Part shown: positions 16,551-25,465 of the stretch, piece after piece
Layout of the letters: each line of letters opens with the position of its first letter
Position numbering within the stretch: position 1 is the stretch's first letter
Notes under the pieces: model-generated
What the model was told of the DNA's origin: nothing
What the model saw: the letters and a program-made list of their open reading frames with translations, nothing else
The model's database searches: none
Source: Streptomyces cavernae
GTDB lineage: Bacteria; Actinomycetota; Actinomycetes; Streptomycetales; Streptomycetaceae
Direction: 5' to 3'
Assembly (NCBI RefSeq): GCF_004023625.1
Contig: NZ_ML137713.1
Location: forward strand, 62,001 to 126,000
Length of the DNA: 64,000 bases
Position numbers and translations under genes: made by a program

Positions 16551-17580
16551 AGGCCGTCCCCGCCGTACTCGGTCGGGGGTCGACAAGGATCTTGGGGCCG
16601 GGCCCTGCCCGTTCCGGCCGTTCGCCGGCGAGTACGAGGCCCACCTCGTCGAGGCCCACGGTGGCCGCCACGAGCGGCCTGGGGTCCACCGATCCGACGG
16701 CGTACGCGCGGATGGTGGCGTCGAGGCCGGGGGAGGCGGACAGGACACCCACCGCGGCCACGTCCTTGAGGACGAGGATGCGAGTGTCGACGCGGCTGGG
16801 TTCGCCGGCCAGACCGATGTAGACGAGACGGCCGCCCGGCTCGACGAGTTCCAGTGCCCTCGCGGGCAGATGGGCGGCGTTCGTGGCGTCGACGACCGCG
16901 TCGAAGGGCAGGTCCGGCAAAGTGTCTTCCGCCCACACGTGCTCGAATCCCAGGGTGTGGGCGAAGGCGAGCGAGCTGTCGGTGGCCCCCATGAGGTGGA
17001 CCTCCGCTCCGGCGGCGCGGAGGAACATCGCGGCGAGCAGTCCGATCGTCCCCGGGCCCAGCACCAGCGCTCGGTCCCCGGCCCGCGCCGCGGCGGCCTG
17101 CGCGGCGCGCAAGGCGTTGCCGCCGGGCTCCACGAGTGCGCCGAGCTCGGCGTCGACGGAGTCGGGCAGATCGTGCAACGAGGAGGCCGGTACGGCGAGT
17201 TGCTCGGCCAGGGCACCGGCCTGGCCGCCGCGGATGCCGACCTCGCGCCGTTTCCCGCACACGTGCTGGTGACCCCGCAGGCAGCGACGGCAGCTGCCGC
17301 AGCCGAGCATGGTGTCGCCCATGACGCGGCGACCGAGCCAGCCGGGGTCGACGCCGTCGCCGACCGTCAGGACGCGGCCGCACCACTCGTGCCCGAGCCG
17401 CATCGGGTAGGCGGAGTGGCCCTGGTGGAGGTAGGCCATCTCGCCGGTGAAGAACTCCACGTCGGTGCCGCACACGCCGACCCGCTCGACGTCGATGACG
17501 ACTTCCCCGGGTCCGGCCACCGGCGCCGGGAGGTCCTGGACCTCGCAGGTACCAGGTGCCGTCAGTACGAACGCGCGCAC
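16546..17580 (-). CDS. Zinc-dependent medium-chain alcohol/polyol dehydrogenase
   Basis: This 344-residue MDR enzyme has catalytic zinc ligands in GVCGTDVEF (Cys) and GHEW (His-Glu), and structural zinc Cys in CGSCRRCLRGHQHVC. It has a Rossmann NAD(P) site around LVLGPGTIGLLAAMF. It is third in an IclR / FAH-hydrolase / dehydrogenase set on one strand, starting 10 bp after the hydrolase. In L-fucose and L-rhamnose oxidative pathways a dehydrogenase makes a 2,4-diketo-3-deoxy acid that an FAH-family enzyme cleaves, which fits this pair. The precise substrate is inferred from context only. Confidence 0.85.
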   Translation of the reverse strand: MRAFVLTAPGTCEVQDLPAPVAGPGEVVIDVERVGVCGTDVEFFTGEMAYLHQGHSAYPMRLGHEWCGRVLTVGDGVDPGWLGRRVMGDTMLGCGSCRRCLRGHQHVCGKRREVGIRGGQAGALAEQLAVPASSLHDLPDSVDAELGALVEPGGNALRAAQAAAARAGDRALVLGPGTIGLLAAMFLRAAGAEVHLMGATDSSLAFAHTLGFEHVWAEDTLPDLPFDAVVDATNAAHLPARALELVEPGGRLVYIGLAGEPSRVDTRILVLKDVAAVGVLSASPGLDATIRAYAVGSVDPRPLVAATVGLDEVGLVLAGERPERAGPGPKILVDPRPSTAGTAS

Positions 17581-17590
17581 GGAGGCCGGC

Positions 17591-18451
17591 TCACCGGGGT
17601 CCGAGCACGTGCTGGCGCTGGGTGCCGAGCTGCTTGATGCCCAGTTCCATCACGTCACCCGGCTGGAGGTAGACGGGCGGCGTGAGGCCCATGCCGACAC
17701 CGGGCGGGGTGCCCGTGTTGATGAGGTCGCCGGGCTCCAGGACGAGGAACTGGCTGAGGTAGTGCACGATGAAGTACGGGTCGAAGATCATCGTCTTGGT
17801 GCTGCCGGTCTGCCGCCGCACCCCGTTGACGTCCAGCCACATGTCGAGCGCGAGCACGTCGTCGATCTCGTCGGTCGTGGCCAGCCAGGGCCCTGCGGGA
17901 TTGAAGGTCTCGGCGGACTTGCCCTTGGCCCACTGCCCGCCGCGATCCAACTGGAAGGCGCGCTCGCTGACGTCGTTGACGACCACATAGCCGGCGATGG
18001 CGTCGCGGGCCTCCTCCACCGACTCGAGATAGCTCGTGCGGCGGCCGATGACGATGCCGAGCTCCACCTCCCAGTCGGTCTTCGTGGAGCCGCGTGGGAT
18101 GCGCACGTCGTCGTGCGGGCCGATGAGGGTGTTGGGCGACTTGGTGAACAGGATCGGCTCGTCGGGTACGGGCATGCCGCTCTCGGCCGCGTGGTCACGG
18201 TAGTTGAGCCCGATGCACAGGATCTGATGCGGACGTGCGACGGGGGCGCCGACGCGCTCACCGGCGAAGCGGGAAACCCGGCCCGCGGCCGTCCGCTCGG
18301 CCACGACGGGACGGACGCGGTCGAGGCCGCCCGACCCGAAGAACGCCTCGTCGAAGTCCGTTACGACATCGGAAAGGTCTACGTACGTCCCGTCGTCGAT
18401 GCGGGCGACGGGCTTCTCGGCGCCGGGTGCGCCGATGCGCATGAGATACAC
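17591..18451 (-). CDS. Fumarylacetoacetate hydrolase-family protein, probable diketo-acid hydrolase
   Basis: This 286-residue protein has a short N-terminal domain of about 65 residues and the FAH fold. Signature segments are ILCIGLNYRDHAAE, the metal site DWEVELGIVIG (Glu-x-Glu), GYVVVNDVSER and GDLINTGTPPGVG. Family members cleave carbon-carbon bonds of 2,4-diketo acids (fumarylacetoacetate, 2,4-diketo-3-deoxy-fuconate or -rhamnonate) or hydrate/decarboxylate related acids. The neighbouring sugar-acid dehydratase and dehydrogenase favour a 2,4-diketo-3-deoxy sugar acid as substrate (inference). Confidence 0.85.
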   Translation of the reverse strand: MYLMRIGAPGAEKPVARIDDGTYVDLSDVVTDFDEAFFGSGGLDRVRPVVAERTAAGRVSRFAGERVGAPVARPHQILCIGLNYRDHAAESGMPVPDEPILFTKSPNTLIGPHDDVRIPRGSTKTDWEVELGIVIGRRTSYLESVEEARDAIAGYVVVNDVSERAFQLDRGGQWAKGKSAETFNPAGPWLATTDEIDDVLALDMWLDVNGVRRQTGSTKTMIFDPYFIVHYLSQFLVLEPGDLINTGTPPGVGMGLTPPVYLQPGDVMELGIKQLGTQRQHVLGPR

Positions 18452-18494
18452 GGGGTGTCTCCAGGGTTCGGTCGGCGGGGGAGTGACTGGGGCT

Positions 18495-19316
18495 TCAAGA
18501 GTGAGGCTCGCCGAGCGGGCCGAGCAGCGACCGGATCTCGTCGAGCGCGTCCACCAGGGCGGCCAAGGGCATCCGGTACGCCAGCGCGCTGATGCTCACG
18601 GATCCGGAGGGCTTCGTCGGCGACGTGGCGAACACGGGCAGTGCGAGACAGGTGACGCCGGTCTCGTTCTCCTGGTCGTCACAGGCATAGCCGCGTTCGG
18701 CCGTGGCCCTCAGTTCACGGTGCAGGTCGGCGGCCGTGCACAGGGTCCGCGCCGTGCGGCGCTCCAGCGCGAACCGGCCGACCCAGGCCTCGACCTCCTC
18801 CAGGGTGCCCAGCTGCGGGGCGAGCAGCAGTTTGCCGACGGCGGTGGCGTGGGCGGGGTTGCGCCCGCCGATCGTCGACGTCAGCTTGACGGCGCCGGTG
18901 GGCGGGTCGACCTTGGCGCGGTAGACGACCTCCCGGCCGTCGAGGACCGCATAGTGGGCCGTCTCGCCGAACCGGTGCGCGAGCGCCTCGAGGACCGGGC
19001 GGACGCGGACATGATCGGGACGGGCCTCGTGGTGGGCGAATGCCATGCGCAGGAACTCGTCCCCGAGCACATAACGGCCACCGGCGCCCTGGTCGGCCAG
19101 ACCGGCCCGGCGCAGCGACTGCAGTGCCCGGTGCACGGTCGGCTTCGGACTGCCGATCACGCGGGTCAGCTCGTCCAGACCGACCCCGTCGGGGAACCGC
19201 GCGAGCTCCTTGAGGACGGCGAGTACCCGGTCCGAGCCGACGAGCCGGCCGACGTCGGCGCCGGTCACGCCGTCGCCGGGGTCTGTCGATCCGTCGAGCG
19301 TCTGCGTATGCTTCAT
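18495..19316 (-). CDS. IclR-family transcriptional regulator
   Basis: This 273-residue protein has an N-terminal winged helix (RVLAVLKELARFPDGVGLDELTRVIG, SKPTVHRALQSL) and the IclR effector domain (IGGRNPAHATAVGKLLLA, later RGYACDDQENETGVTCLALPVF with the usual conserved Glu/Cys patch). It is first in the operon with the hydrolase and dehydrogenase, and only 50 bp separates it from the divergent dehydratase. It probably senses a sugar acid or diketo acid and controls both units. Confidence 0.9.
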   Translation of the reverse strand: MKHTQTLDGSTDPGDGVTGADVGRLVGSDRVLAVLKELARFPDGVGLDELTRVIGSPKPTVHRALQSLRRAGLADQGAGGRYVLGDEFLRMAFAHHEARPDHVRVRPVLEALAHRFGETAHYAVLDGREVVYRAKVDPPTGAVKLTSTIGGRNPAHATAVGKLLLAPQLGTLEEVEAWVGRFALERRTARTLCTAADLHRELRATAERGYACDDQENETGVTCLALPVFATSPTKPSGSVSISALAYRMPLAALVDALDEIRSLLGPLGEPHS

Positions 19317-19366
19317 GGCATTCCAGACTTTAGATCGCCGTACCGGTTATTGGAAGGGGCTCAAGG

Positions 19367-21079
19367 GTGACGCTCCGCAGTGCACAGTGGTACGCGGGTC
19401 AGGACCGCAACGCCTACATCCACCGGGCGTGGATGCGGCGGGGCGTCCCCGACGACGCCTTCACCGGCCGCCCGCAGATCGCCATCGCCAACACCGCCTC
19501 GGACCTGACCCCCTGCAACGCGCACCTGAACGAGGTGGCGTCCTCGGTGCGCAACGGTGTGTACGAGGCCGGCGGGATTCCGCTGGACCTGCCGGTGGTG
19601 TCGCTGGGGGAGACGAACGTGCGGCCCACCGCGATGCTCTGGCGGAACATGGCGGCGATGGCCACCGAGGAGATGCTGCGCGCCAACCCCATCGACGGCG
19701 TGGTGCTGTTGGGCGGCTGCGACAAGACGATCCCGTCGCTGCTCATGGCCGCCGCCTCGGTCGATCTGCCCGCGGTCGTGGTCCCCGGCGGCCCGATGCT
19801 CAACGGCACCTTCCGCGGCAACCTGCTGGGCTGCGGAACCGGTGTGTGGCAACTGTCGGAGGAGGTGCGCGCGGGCACGCTCTCCCAGGAGCAGTTCACC
19901 CGCTCCGAGTCGTCGATGATCCGCAGCCGCGGCCACTGCAACACCATGGGCACCGCCTCGACGATGGCCCTGGTCGCGGAGGCGCTGGGCACGGTGATCC
20001 CCGGAGTGGCCGGGACCCCCGCGCCGGACAGCCGGCTGCTGGAGGCCGCCCACCACACCGGCCGACTGGCGGTGGACCTGGTCGGCGCCGACCGCCGACC
20101 GGGCACCTTCCTGACCAAGGCGTCCTTCCACAACGCGATCGTGGCGCTGGCCGCGATCGGCGGTTCCACCAACGCCGTCGTCCATCTCCTCGCGATCGCG
20201 GGCCGGTTGGGCATCGACCTGACACTCGACGACTTCGACCGCATCGGCTCCCGTGTGCCGGTCCTGCTTGACCTCCAGCCGGCGGGCCGCTTCCTGATGG
20301 AGGACTTCCACCGCGCAGGCGGCCTGCTCGCCGTGCTGCGAGAGGTGCGTGACCTGCTCGACCCGGAAGCGCTGACCGTCACCGGTCAGCCGCTGGTCGA
20401 GTTCCTCGACGACGCCCCGATCTGGGACGGCGAGGTCATCCGCATCCGCGCCGAACCGCTGGTCGCCGAGGGCGGCATCGCCGTCCTGCGCGGCAACCTC
20501 GCCCCCGACGGCGCCCTGATCAAACCGGCCGCCGCCTCGCCGCATCTGCTCCAACACCGCGGCCGGGCGGTCGTCTTCGACTCGATCGAGGACTTCCACG
20601 CCCGTGTCGACGATCCGGACCTGGACGTGGACGCCGACTCCGTCCTCGTCCTGCGCGGCTGCGGACCCAAGGGCTATCCGGGCATGCCCGAGGTGTCGAA
20701 CATGCCGCTGCCGAAGAAACTCCTCGAACAGGGCGTCCGTGACATGGTCCGGGTCTGCGACGGCCGGATGAGCGGCACCGCCTACGGCACCGTCGTCCTG
20801 CATGTGGCCCCGGAAGCCGCGGCCGGCGGCCCGCTCTCGCTCATAAGGACCGGCGATGTCATCAGCCTCGACGTCGCGGCCCGCCGCATCGACGTCGACG
20901 TGCCCGCCGACGAACTCGCGGCCCGCAAGCCCAACCAGGCCACGCTCGACGGCTTCGCCTCCCCCCGGCGCGGCTGGGAACGCCTCTACGTCGACCACGT
21001 CCTACAGGCCGACACGGGCGCCGACCTGGACTTCCTCGTCGGCTCCAGCGGCTCCGAGGTGAGCCGCGAGTCGCACTGA
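19367..21079 (+). CDS. IlvD/Edd-family sugar-acid dehydratase (L-arabinonate dehydratase-like)
   Basis: This 570-residue dehydratase has Fe-S ligand Cys in TPCNAHLNE, GGCDKTIPS and the GHCNTMGTAS segment. The family Lys/Glu region and the C-terminal CDGRMSGTAYG motif are also present. The RNAYIHRAWMRRGVPDDAF start and overall length match sugar-acid dehydratases (arabinonate, xylonate, galactonate) rather than branched-chain IlvD. It would convert an aldonic acid to a 2-keto-3-deoxy acid, feeding the divergent dehydrogenase and hydrolase. The GTG start has GGAAGGGG upstream. TTCCA (19321) and TGGAA (19351) form a weak dyad in the 50-bp promoter region that an IclR protein could use. Confidence 0.88.
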   Translation: MTLRSAQWYAGQDRNAYIHRAWMRRGVPDDAFTGRPQIAIANTASDLTPCNAHLNEVASSVRNGVYEAGGIPLDLPVVSLGETNVRPTAMLWRNMAAMATEEMLRANPIDGVVLLGGCDKTIPSLLMAAASVDLPAVVVPGGPMLNGTFRGNLLGCGTGVWQLSEEVRAGTLSQEQFTRSESSMIRSRGHCNTMGTASTMALVAEALGTVIPGVAGTPAPDSRLLEAAHHTGRLAVDLVGADRRPGTFLTKASFHNAIVALAAIGGSTNAVVHLLAIAGRLGIDLTLDDFDRIGSRVPVLLDLQPAGRFLMEDFHRAGGLLAVLREVRDLLDPEALTVTGQPLVEFLDDAPIWDGEVIRIRAEPLVAEGGIAVLRGNLAPDGALIKPAAASPHLLQHRGRAVVFDSIEDFHARVDDPDLDVDADSVLVLRGCGPKGYPGMPEVSNMPLPKKLLEQGVRDMVRVCDGRMSGTAYGTVVLHVAPEAAAGGPLSLIRTGDVISLDVAARRIDVDVPADELAARKPNQATLDGFASPRRGWERLYVDHVLQADTGADLDFLVGSSGSEVSRESH

Positions 21080-21391
21080 CAGCCTTCTGGCAGCCGAGGC
21101 CGGGCCGCTCCCGTCTCAGCCAGTCGGGACGGGTCCGCGGCAAGGTCGTGCTCGGGGTCGTCTGATCCTGTCCCGGCCCCGGAGCAGGTTTACATGGTGA
21201 AGATGCGGTGCAGGTGTGGCGACGGGGTCGGGCTGTATTTGTGGCTGCGTCGGCCGGTCGTGGCTGCCGAAGGGGCTGGGTGGGGGCCGGCGTCGGTGAT
21301 CCGGTAGCCGGAGGGCGGTCGCCCGCCGAGGGTGCGGGCAGGGCCCGCGCGAGGGCGCGGCTGTGGCGTGCCGCTGCCCGTCGGGGGCACT
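21080..21391. other. Gene-free stretch before the second MITE
   Basis: No gene is supported. Frames on both strands are open only because of GC bias. GC-rich hairpins near 21340-21390 may end dehydratase transcription. The same holds for 21610-22071, which should contain the cvnA promoter. Confidence 0.3.
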
Positions 21392-21598
21392 AGGGGGTGT
21401 GTCGGAAGTGGCGTCGTTCGCCCGAAGGGCGGGCCGGGCGGCGTCTGGTGCGTGCTCTCGGTGTGCCGGGCGGAAGCCCTCGTACTGGATGTACCTGGGC
21501 TTTCGCCCGGTGCGGCGAGTGGGGGTGCCCCCTGCTCGGAGAGCTTGGGGGAGCGTGCCAGGCGTCGGCCGGCAGGCGCCACTTCCGACACAGGCCCT
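21392..21598. mobile_element. Second MITE-like element, about 207 bp
   Basis: TGTGTCGGAAGTGGCG (21398-21413) is perfectly inverted at 21577-21592. AGGG/CCCT outside brings the terminal repeat to about 22 bp with two mismatches. The centre carries a GGGGGTGCCCCC and GAGAGCTTGGGGGAGC hairpin region (about 21523-21556) that is nearly the same as one in the 16.2-kb element. GGGGGTGTGTC occurs directly at both borders (21393-21403, 21599-21609). No clear short target duplication and no transposase are present. Confidence 0.6.
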
Positions 21599-22071
21599 GG
21601 GGGTGTGTCCGCCGCCAACTGCCGATGGGTGCCACGCCGTACCGGGCAAGGCGTGCAACTCCCGGCTCCTGCGGGGACGATCCACGATGCCTGCCGGGGC
21701 GTCATGCCATCTGGCGCGTCGCCCGCACAGTTGGCCGGAAAACCCTTGTTTCGCCGTGGCCGGCACGCCGAAATCACGGCCATCCGCCACCCGCTGTCGG
21801 CTCACAGGGACGCGCCGACGGACATCCATGGTCGTCACGGCCGCGGGCCACCGATCCCTACCATGTCACGGCAGTTGAGTGGCAGGTTCACGACGAAGTT
21901 GGTTCGTGAGCAGACTGTGCAGCCAGTCGGATCTGGGTGCGCAGCAGGATGACTAGCATGAGCCGGTATCTGGTCCGGACGATCGACGTCCGCTTTGGAG
22001 ACCCCTTCCTGACTGCGGCCGGTATGTACCGGTCGACCGTGTTTCGTGCCCCGAGGACCGAGGAACCGCTG

Positions 22072-23943
22072 ATGTCAGTGCCCACACCGTTCCGCCGGCA
22101 AAGGTCAGCGGAGGTGCCTCGCGCCTCGCCGGCCGTACCCCTGGCCCTGCTGGTGTTGAGTGCCGCAGCCGCCGGCGCGGCGGTCGCGGCGGCGCCCGAG
22201 GCCGCCCGTACCTGGACGGTGACTTCGGCTCTGGGCGCCTGGTTATTCGTTGCGGTCACCGTCGTCGTCAGTGCCCTGCTGATCCGGCGCTCCCGTCGGT
22301 CCGCAGAGGCACAGGCAACCCAAACCCGGCGTCTCAAGGCTCAGTTGGCGCAGCAGGGTGCGGAGTCCACTCATGTGGTGCACACGATCCTGCCCGCCGT
22401 CGCGAGGCGACTGCGGGACGGAGCGGGAGCGAGTGACACCCTTACGAGCGTGACCCAGCCGTCCGATCCGCAACTGCGCCAGATCGTGCACACCTTCGCC
22501 TCCTTGGTGGAGCAGGACATGCGGAATGCGGCGGTCCTGGACATGGAACGTCAGCAAGCCCAGCACGAACTCAACCAGTCCGCCGTCGAGCTGGAACGGC
22601 TGACGAAGGAGACCTTGCCCGCCGCGATCACGAAGCTCAGGGAGGGCAGTTCGGCCGACACCGTGCTCGCTGAGCTCGAGTGGCCGCGAGTGCCTGTGCT
22701 GCGCGTCCCCGCCGAATCGTTCGTTCGTGAACTCGCCCACAGCGAACGGCGTGCCGCCGCCGCGCAGGCCGCTTCGGCGAAGGCCCTGAGCCGGGTGCAG
22801 GCCAAGGCCGTCAGCATGCTCGCCGACCTTCGGGCGATGCAGGAGCGGCACGGCGAGGAGGTCTTCGGCGATCTGCTGAAGCTGGATCACAGCACCTCGC
22901 AGCTGGGACTCATGACCGACCGGCTGGCGCTGCTCATGGGCGGTCGTTCCAGCCGCGCCTGGAACAAGCCGATCGTGATGGAGAGCATCCTGCGGGGCGC
23001 GGTCGGCCGGATCGCCGCGTATCAGCGCGTACGACTGCACTGTTCGACGAGCGCCGCGATCTCCGGATTCGCCGCGGAAGGCATCATGCATCTGCTCGCC
23101 GAACTGATGGACAACGGCGCCAACTTCTCGCCGCCGATCGACGAGGTCCATGTGTACGTCGAGGACCGCAGCGCGGGAATCGTCGTCACGATCGAGGACA
23201 GCGGACTGAAAATGGCCGACGCGGCCATGCGGCACGCCGAGCAGGCGGTGTCCGGACGGACGACGGACCTCGCCTCATTGCAGGGCACACGGCTCGGTCT
23301 GGCCGTGGTCGGGCGGCTGGCCGTCAAGTACGGCATCAGTGTCAACTACCGACCCTCGTCGCGCGGCGGCACCGGCGTCGTCGTACTGCTGCCCCCGCAG
23401 CTGCTCGCCCAGCAGCGCGGCCGCGCACCGGGGCAGACGGCATCCCGTCCCACTGTCGCGCCGCCCGCACCCGGACCCGCCTCCGCCGCGCAGCCCGCTT
23501 CCGCCGCGCAGCCCGCTTCCGCCGCGCAGCCCGCGGCGGCCGCACTGCCCGAGCCAGGAGCCTGGCCTGACCCGGCCACACGTCCCGACCCCGCGGCGCG
23601 GCCGGTCGCCGCGATGCGGCCCGCTGCCGGGGCGGACCTCCCACAAGTCCCGAAGTCCCCGGAGTTCCCGGACCAGAGGGCACATCGCCGTCCCGCGGAG
23701 TCCACGCCGAACGGACTGCCCGTCCGCGCCCCCGGGCGCGCCATGGTCGAAGCCGAACGCGAGCGTCAGCAGCGCAGGACGACGGCCGAGGCCACCGCGC
23801 AGGACGGTGCACGCGCGCAGGGACGTGCGGCGGCGCGCGACGCGGGTTCACGCTTCGGCGCCTTCCACCGCGGACGCCAGTCCGGCAGCGGTGCCACCGC
23901 ATCCGATGCCCGCCCCGAATCCGAGCCGCCGACCGCCCCGTAG
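22072..23943 (+). CDS. cvnA: Conservon sensor-kinase-like protein CvnA
   Basis: This 623-residue protein has two N-terminal membrane helices (about residues 18-40 and 50-68), then a long helical region and a histidine-kinase-type ATPase domain. The ATPase shows an N box (LLAELMDNGANFSPP), EDSGLKMAD and GTRLGLAVVGRLA. There is no clear phosphoacceptor His box. A Pro/Ala/Arg-rich tail of about 190 residues follows. CvnA forms a membrane complex with CvnB, C and D resembling a eukaryotic G-protein system. The ATG at 22072 has GAGGA upstream; earlier in-frame codons lack one. Codon 58 is TTA (22243), so translation should need the bldA tRNA. Confidence 0.88.
   Translation: MSVPTPFRRQRSAEVPRASPAVPLALLVLSAAAAGAAVAAAPEAARTWTVTSALGAWLFVAVTVVVSALLIRRSRRSAEAQATQTRRLKAQLAQQGAESTHVVHTILPAVARRLRDGAGASDTLTSVTQPSDPQLRQIVHTFASLVEQDMRNAAVLDMERQQAQHELNQSAVELERLTKETLPAAITKLREGSSADTVLAELEWPRVPVLRVPAESFVRELAHSERRAAAAQAASAKALSRVQAKAVSMLADLRAMQERHGEEVFGDLLKLDHSTSQLGLMTDRLALLMGGRSSRAWNKPIVMESILRGAVGRIAAYQRVRLHCSTSAAISGFAAEGIMHLLAELMDNGANFSPPIDEVHVYVEDRSAGIVVTIEDSGLKMADAAMRHAEQAVSGRTTDLASLQGTRLGLAVVGRLAVKYGISVNYRPSSRGGTGVVVLLPPQLLAQQRGRAPGQTASRPTVAPPAPGPASAAQPASAAQPASAAQPAAAALPEPGAWPDPATRPDPAARPVAAMRPAAGADLPQVPKSPEFPDQRAHRRPAESTPNGLPVRAPGRAMVEAERERQQRRTTAEATAQDGARAQGRAAARDAGSRFGAFHRGRQSGSGATASDARPESEPPTAP
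23485..23534 (+). repeat. 18-bp tandem repeat in the cvnA tail
   Basis: About 2.8 units of GCCGCGCAGCCCGCTTCC encode repeated Ala-Ala-Gln-Pro-Ala-Ser in the disordered C-terminus. Copy number may vary between strains. Confidence 0.7.
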
Positions 23944-24094
23944 GCCCATGCCTTCCCCGCCGCGCAGGCCCACGCCTTCCCCGTCCCGTGCGGCGCCCGG
24001 GCCGTGGCCCTCGTCTCCCCCCTACGACAACTTCATGAGATTGGAGGATCGGGCCGGTGACCGGACACCCGGGCACCACCGTCCCCACACCACC

Positions 24095-24514
24095 ATGCAG
24101 ACCACCGACAACAGTCTCACCTGGCTCTTGCAAAGCCTTCTGGAGCGCACTCCCGGCACGCGGCACGCCCTGGTGCTGTCCCGGGACGGCTTGAAGCTGT
24201 GCTGGACCGAGCACCTGACGACCGACCAGGCTGACCAACTGGCGGCGATCTGCTCGGGTATCCAGGCCCTCGCCCAGGGCTCGTCCGTCGAGTTCGGGGA
24301 CGGAACCGGTGGCGTCCGCCACTCCATGACCGCATTCCACGGTGGCCAGCTCTTCATCGTGGAGGCCGGCGAAGGGGCGCATCTGGCGGTCCTCGCCGAG
24401 GAGAACGCCGACCCCGGCGTGGTGGGTCACCAGATGACGGAGCTGGTGGAGCAGATCGGTGAACATCTGCGGGCAGCACCCCGTCAGCACGTCCGGGGGA
24501 GCGCCTCGTCGTGA
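24095..24514 (+). CDS. cvnB: Roadblock/LC7-domain protein CvnB
   Basis: This 139-residue roadblock/LC7 protein (LTWLLQSLLERTPGTRHALVLSRDGL, then LFIVEAGEGAHLAVLA) is the usual second gene of a conservon. It is thought to regulate nucleotide exchange of the CvnD GTPase. The start is uncertain. The ATG at 24095 gives the typical length, while an in-frame ATG at 24035 would add 20 residues. A good GGAGG at 24043-24047 is not at proper spacing for either, so a start annotation or sequence error nearby is possible. A 151-bp space separates it from cvnA. Confidence 0.85.
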   Translation: MQTTDNSLTWLLQSLLERTPGTRHALVLSRDGLKLCWTEHLTTDQADQLAAICSGIQALAQGSSVEFGDGTGGVRHSMTAFHGGQLFIVEAGEGAHLAVLAEENADPGVVGHQMTELVEQIGEHLRAAPRQHVRGSASS

Positions 24515-24867
24515 TGCGCAGGCCCGTGGACACCGGTGATCCCGACCGGCTGTACACGGTCACGGGCGGGCGCAGCCGTGCGGAGGACTCGTTCGATCTG
24601 GTCACCCTCGTGGTCAGTGAGCGCGAACCCACCGCCGGGATGCAGTCGGAGCACGTTCGCATCCTCGAGTTGTGCCGGCATCCGACGGCACTGGTCGAGA
24701 TCGCCGCGGACCTGAGGCTGCCGATCACGGTGGTGCGCATCCTGCTCGGCGATCTCCTCGCCACGGGCAGCATCACCGCCCGCCACCCGCGCGCGGCACC
24801 GTCCGTCGCCTCGCTTCCCGAATCCGCCCTTCTCCAGGAGGTGCTCCATGGGCTCCGCAACCTCTGA
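24511..24867 (+). CDS. cvnC: DUF742 protein CvnC
   Basis: This 118-residue DUF742 protein has a winged-helix-like core (EHVRILELCRHPTALVEIAADLRLPITVVRILLGDLLATGSI). It is third in the conservon and overlaps both neighbours (4 bp with cvnB, 20 bp with cvnD), indicating coupled translation. Family members contact the CvnA/B/D complex; DNA binding is not shown. GTG at 24511 or ATG at 24514 could start it. Confidence 0.88.
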   Translation: MMRRPVDTGDPDRLYTVTGGRSRAEDSFDLVTLVVSEREPTAGMQSEHVRILELCRHPTALVEIAADLRLPITVVRILLGDLLATGSITARHPRAAPSVASLPESALLQEVLHGLRNL

Positions 24868-25465
24868 GCTGCCCTCCCGACGTACGCCGCTGCCCGACGC
24901 CGCCGAGACCGGCCTGAAGATCGTCGTCGTGGGCGGATTCGGAGTCGGCAAGACGACTCTGGTCCGCTCGGTCAGCGAGATACGGCCGCTCAACACCGAA
25001 GAGGTGATGACGCAGGCCGGTGTGGGCGTCGACGAGGCGAACGGGGTGGCGTCGAAGACCACCACGACAGTGGCGTTCGACTTCGGGCGGATCAGTCTGA
25101 GCGAGCGCATGGTTCTCTACCTTTTCGGCGCTCCGGGGCAGGAGCGCTTCTGGTTCCTGTGGGACCGCCTCTTCTCCGGCACGCTCGGTGCGGTCGTCCT
25201 GGTCGACACGCGCCGGGTGGACGACTCCTGGTACGCGATAGACCGGCTGCAGGACCACAACACGCCGTTCGTGGTGGCCGTCAACCGGTTCGACGAAGAC
25301 CCCTTCAGATACTCCCTTGACGAGATACGCCAGGCACTCGCCCTGCCCGGGCATGTGCCGCTGATCGACTGCGACGCGCGGGTCAGGTCGTCCGGCAAGG
25401 ACGTTCTGATCACCCTCGTGGACCACCTCTACGAACTGGCCATGGCCCAGGAGATGACACCATGA
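24848..25465 (+). CDS. cvnD: Conservon small GTPase CvnD
   Basis: This 205-residue Ras/Rab-like GTPase has a P-loop GGFGVGKTT at about residue 28, a switch II segment GAPGQERF and the base-specificity motif NRFD (for NKxD). The Gln-Glu of switch II is intact, so hydrolysis is possible. In conservons CvnD works with the roadblock protein CvnB and the CvnA membrane protein to control development and secondary metabolism. AGGAGGTGC precedes the ATG inside the end of cvnC. Confidence 0.92.
   Translation: MGSATSELPSRRTPLPDAAETGLKIVVVGGFGVGKTTLVRSVSEIRPLNTEEVMTQAGVGVDEANGVASKTTTTVAFDFGRISLSERMVLYLFGAPGQERFWFLWDRLFSGTLGAVVLVDTRRVDDSWYAIDRLQDHNTPFVVAVNRFDEDPFRYSLDEIRQALALPGHVPLIDCDARVRSSGKDVLITLVDHLYELAMAQEMTP

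Noticed and set aside
21116..21952. Long frames on both strands around the second MITE
   Set aside because: They cross the element and its terminal repeats and carry no domain; such frames are often annotated as hypothetical proteins in Streptomyces but are element-derived.
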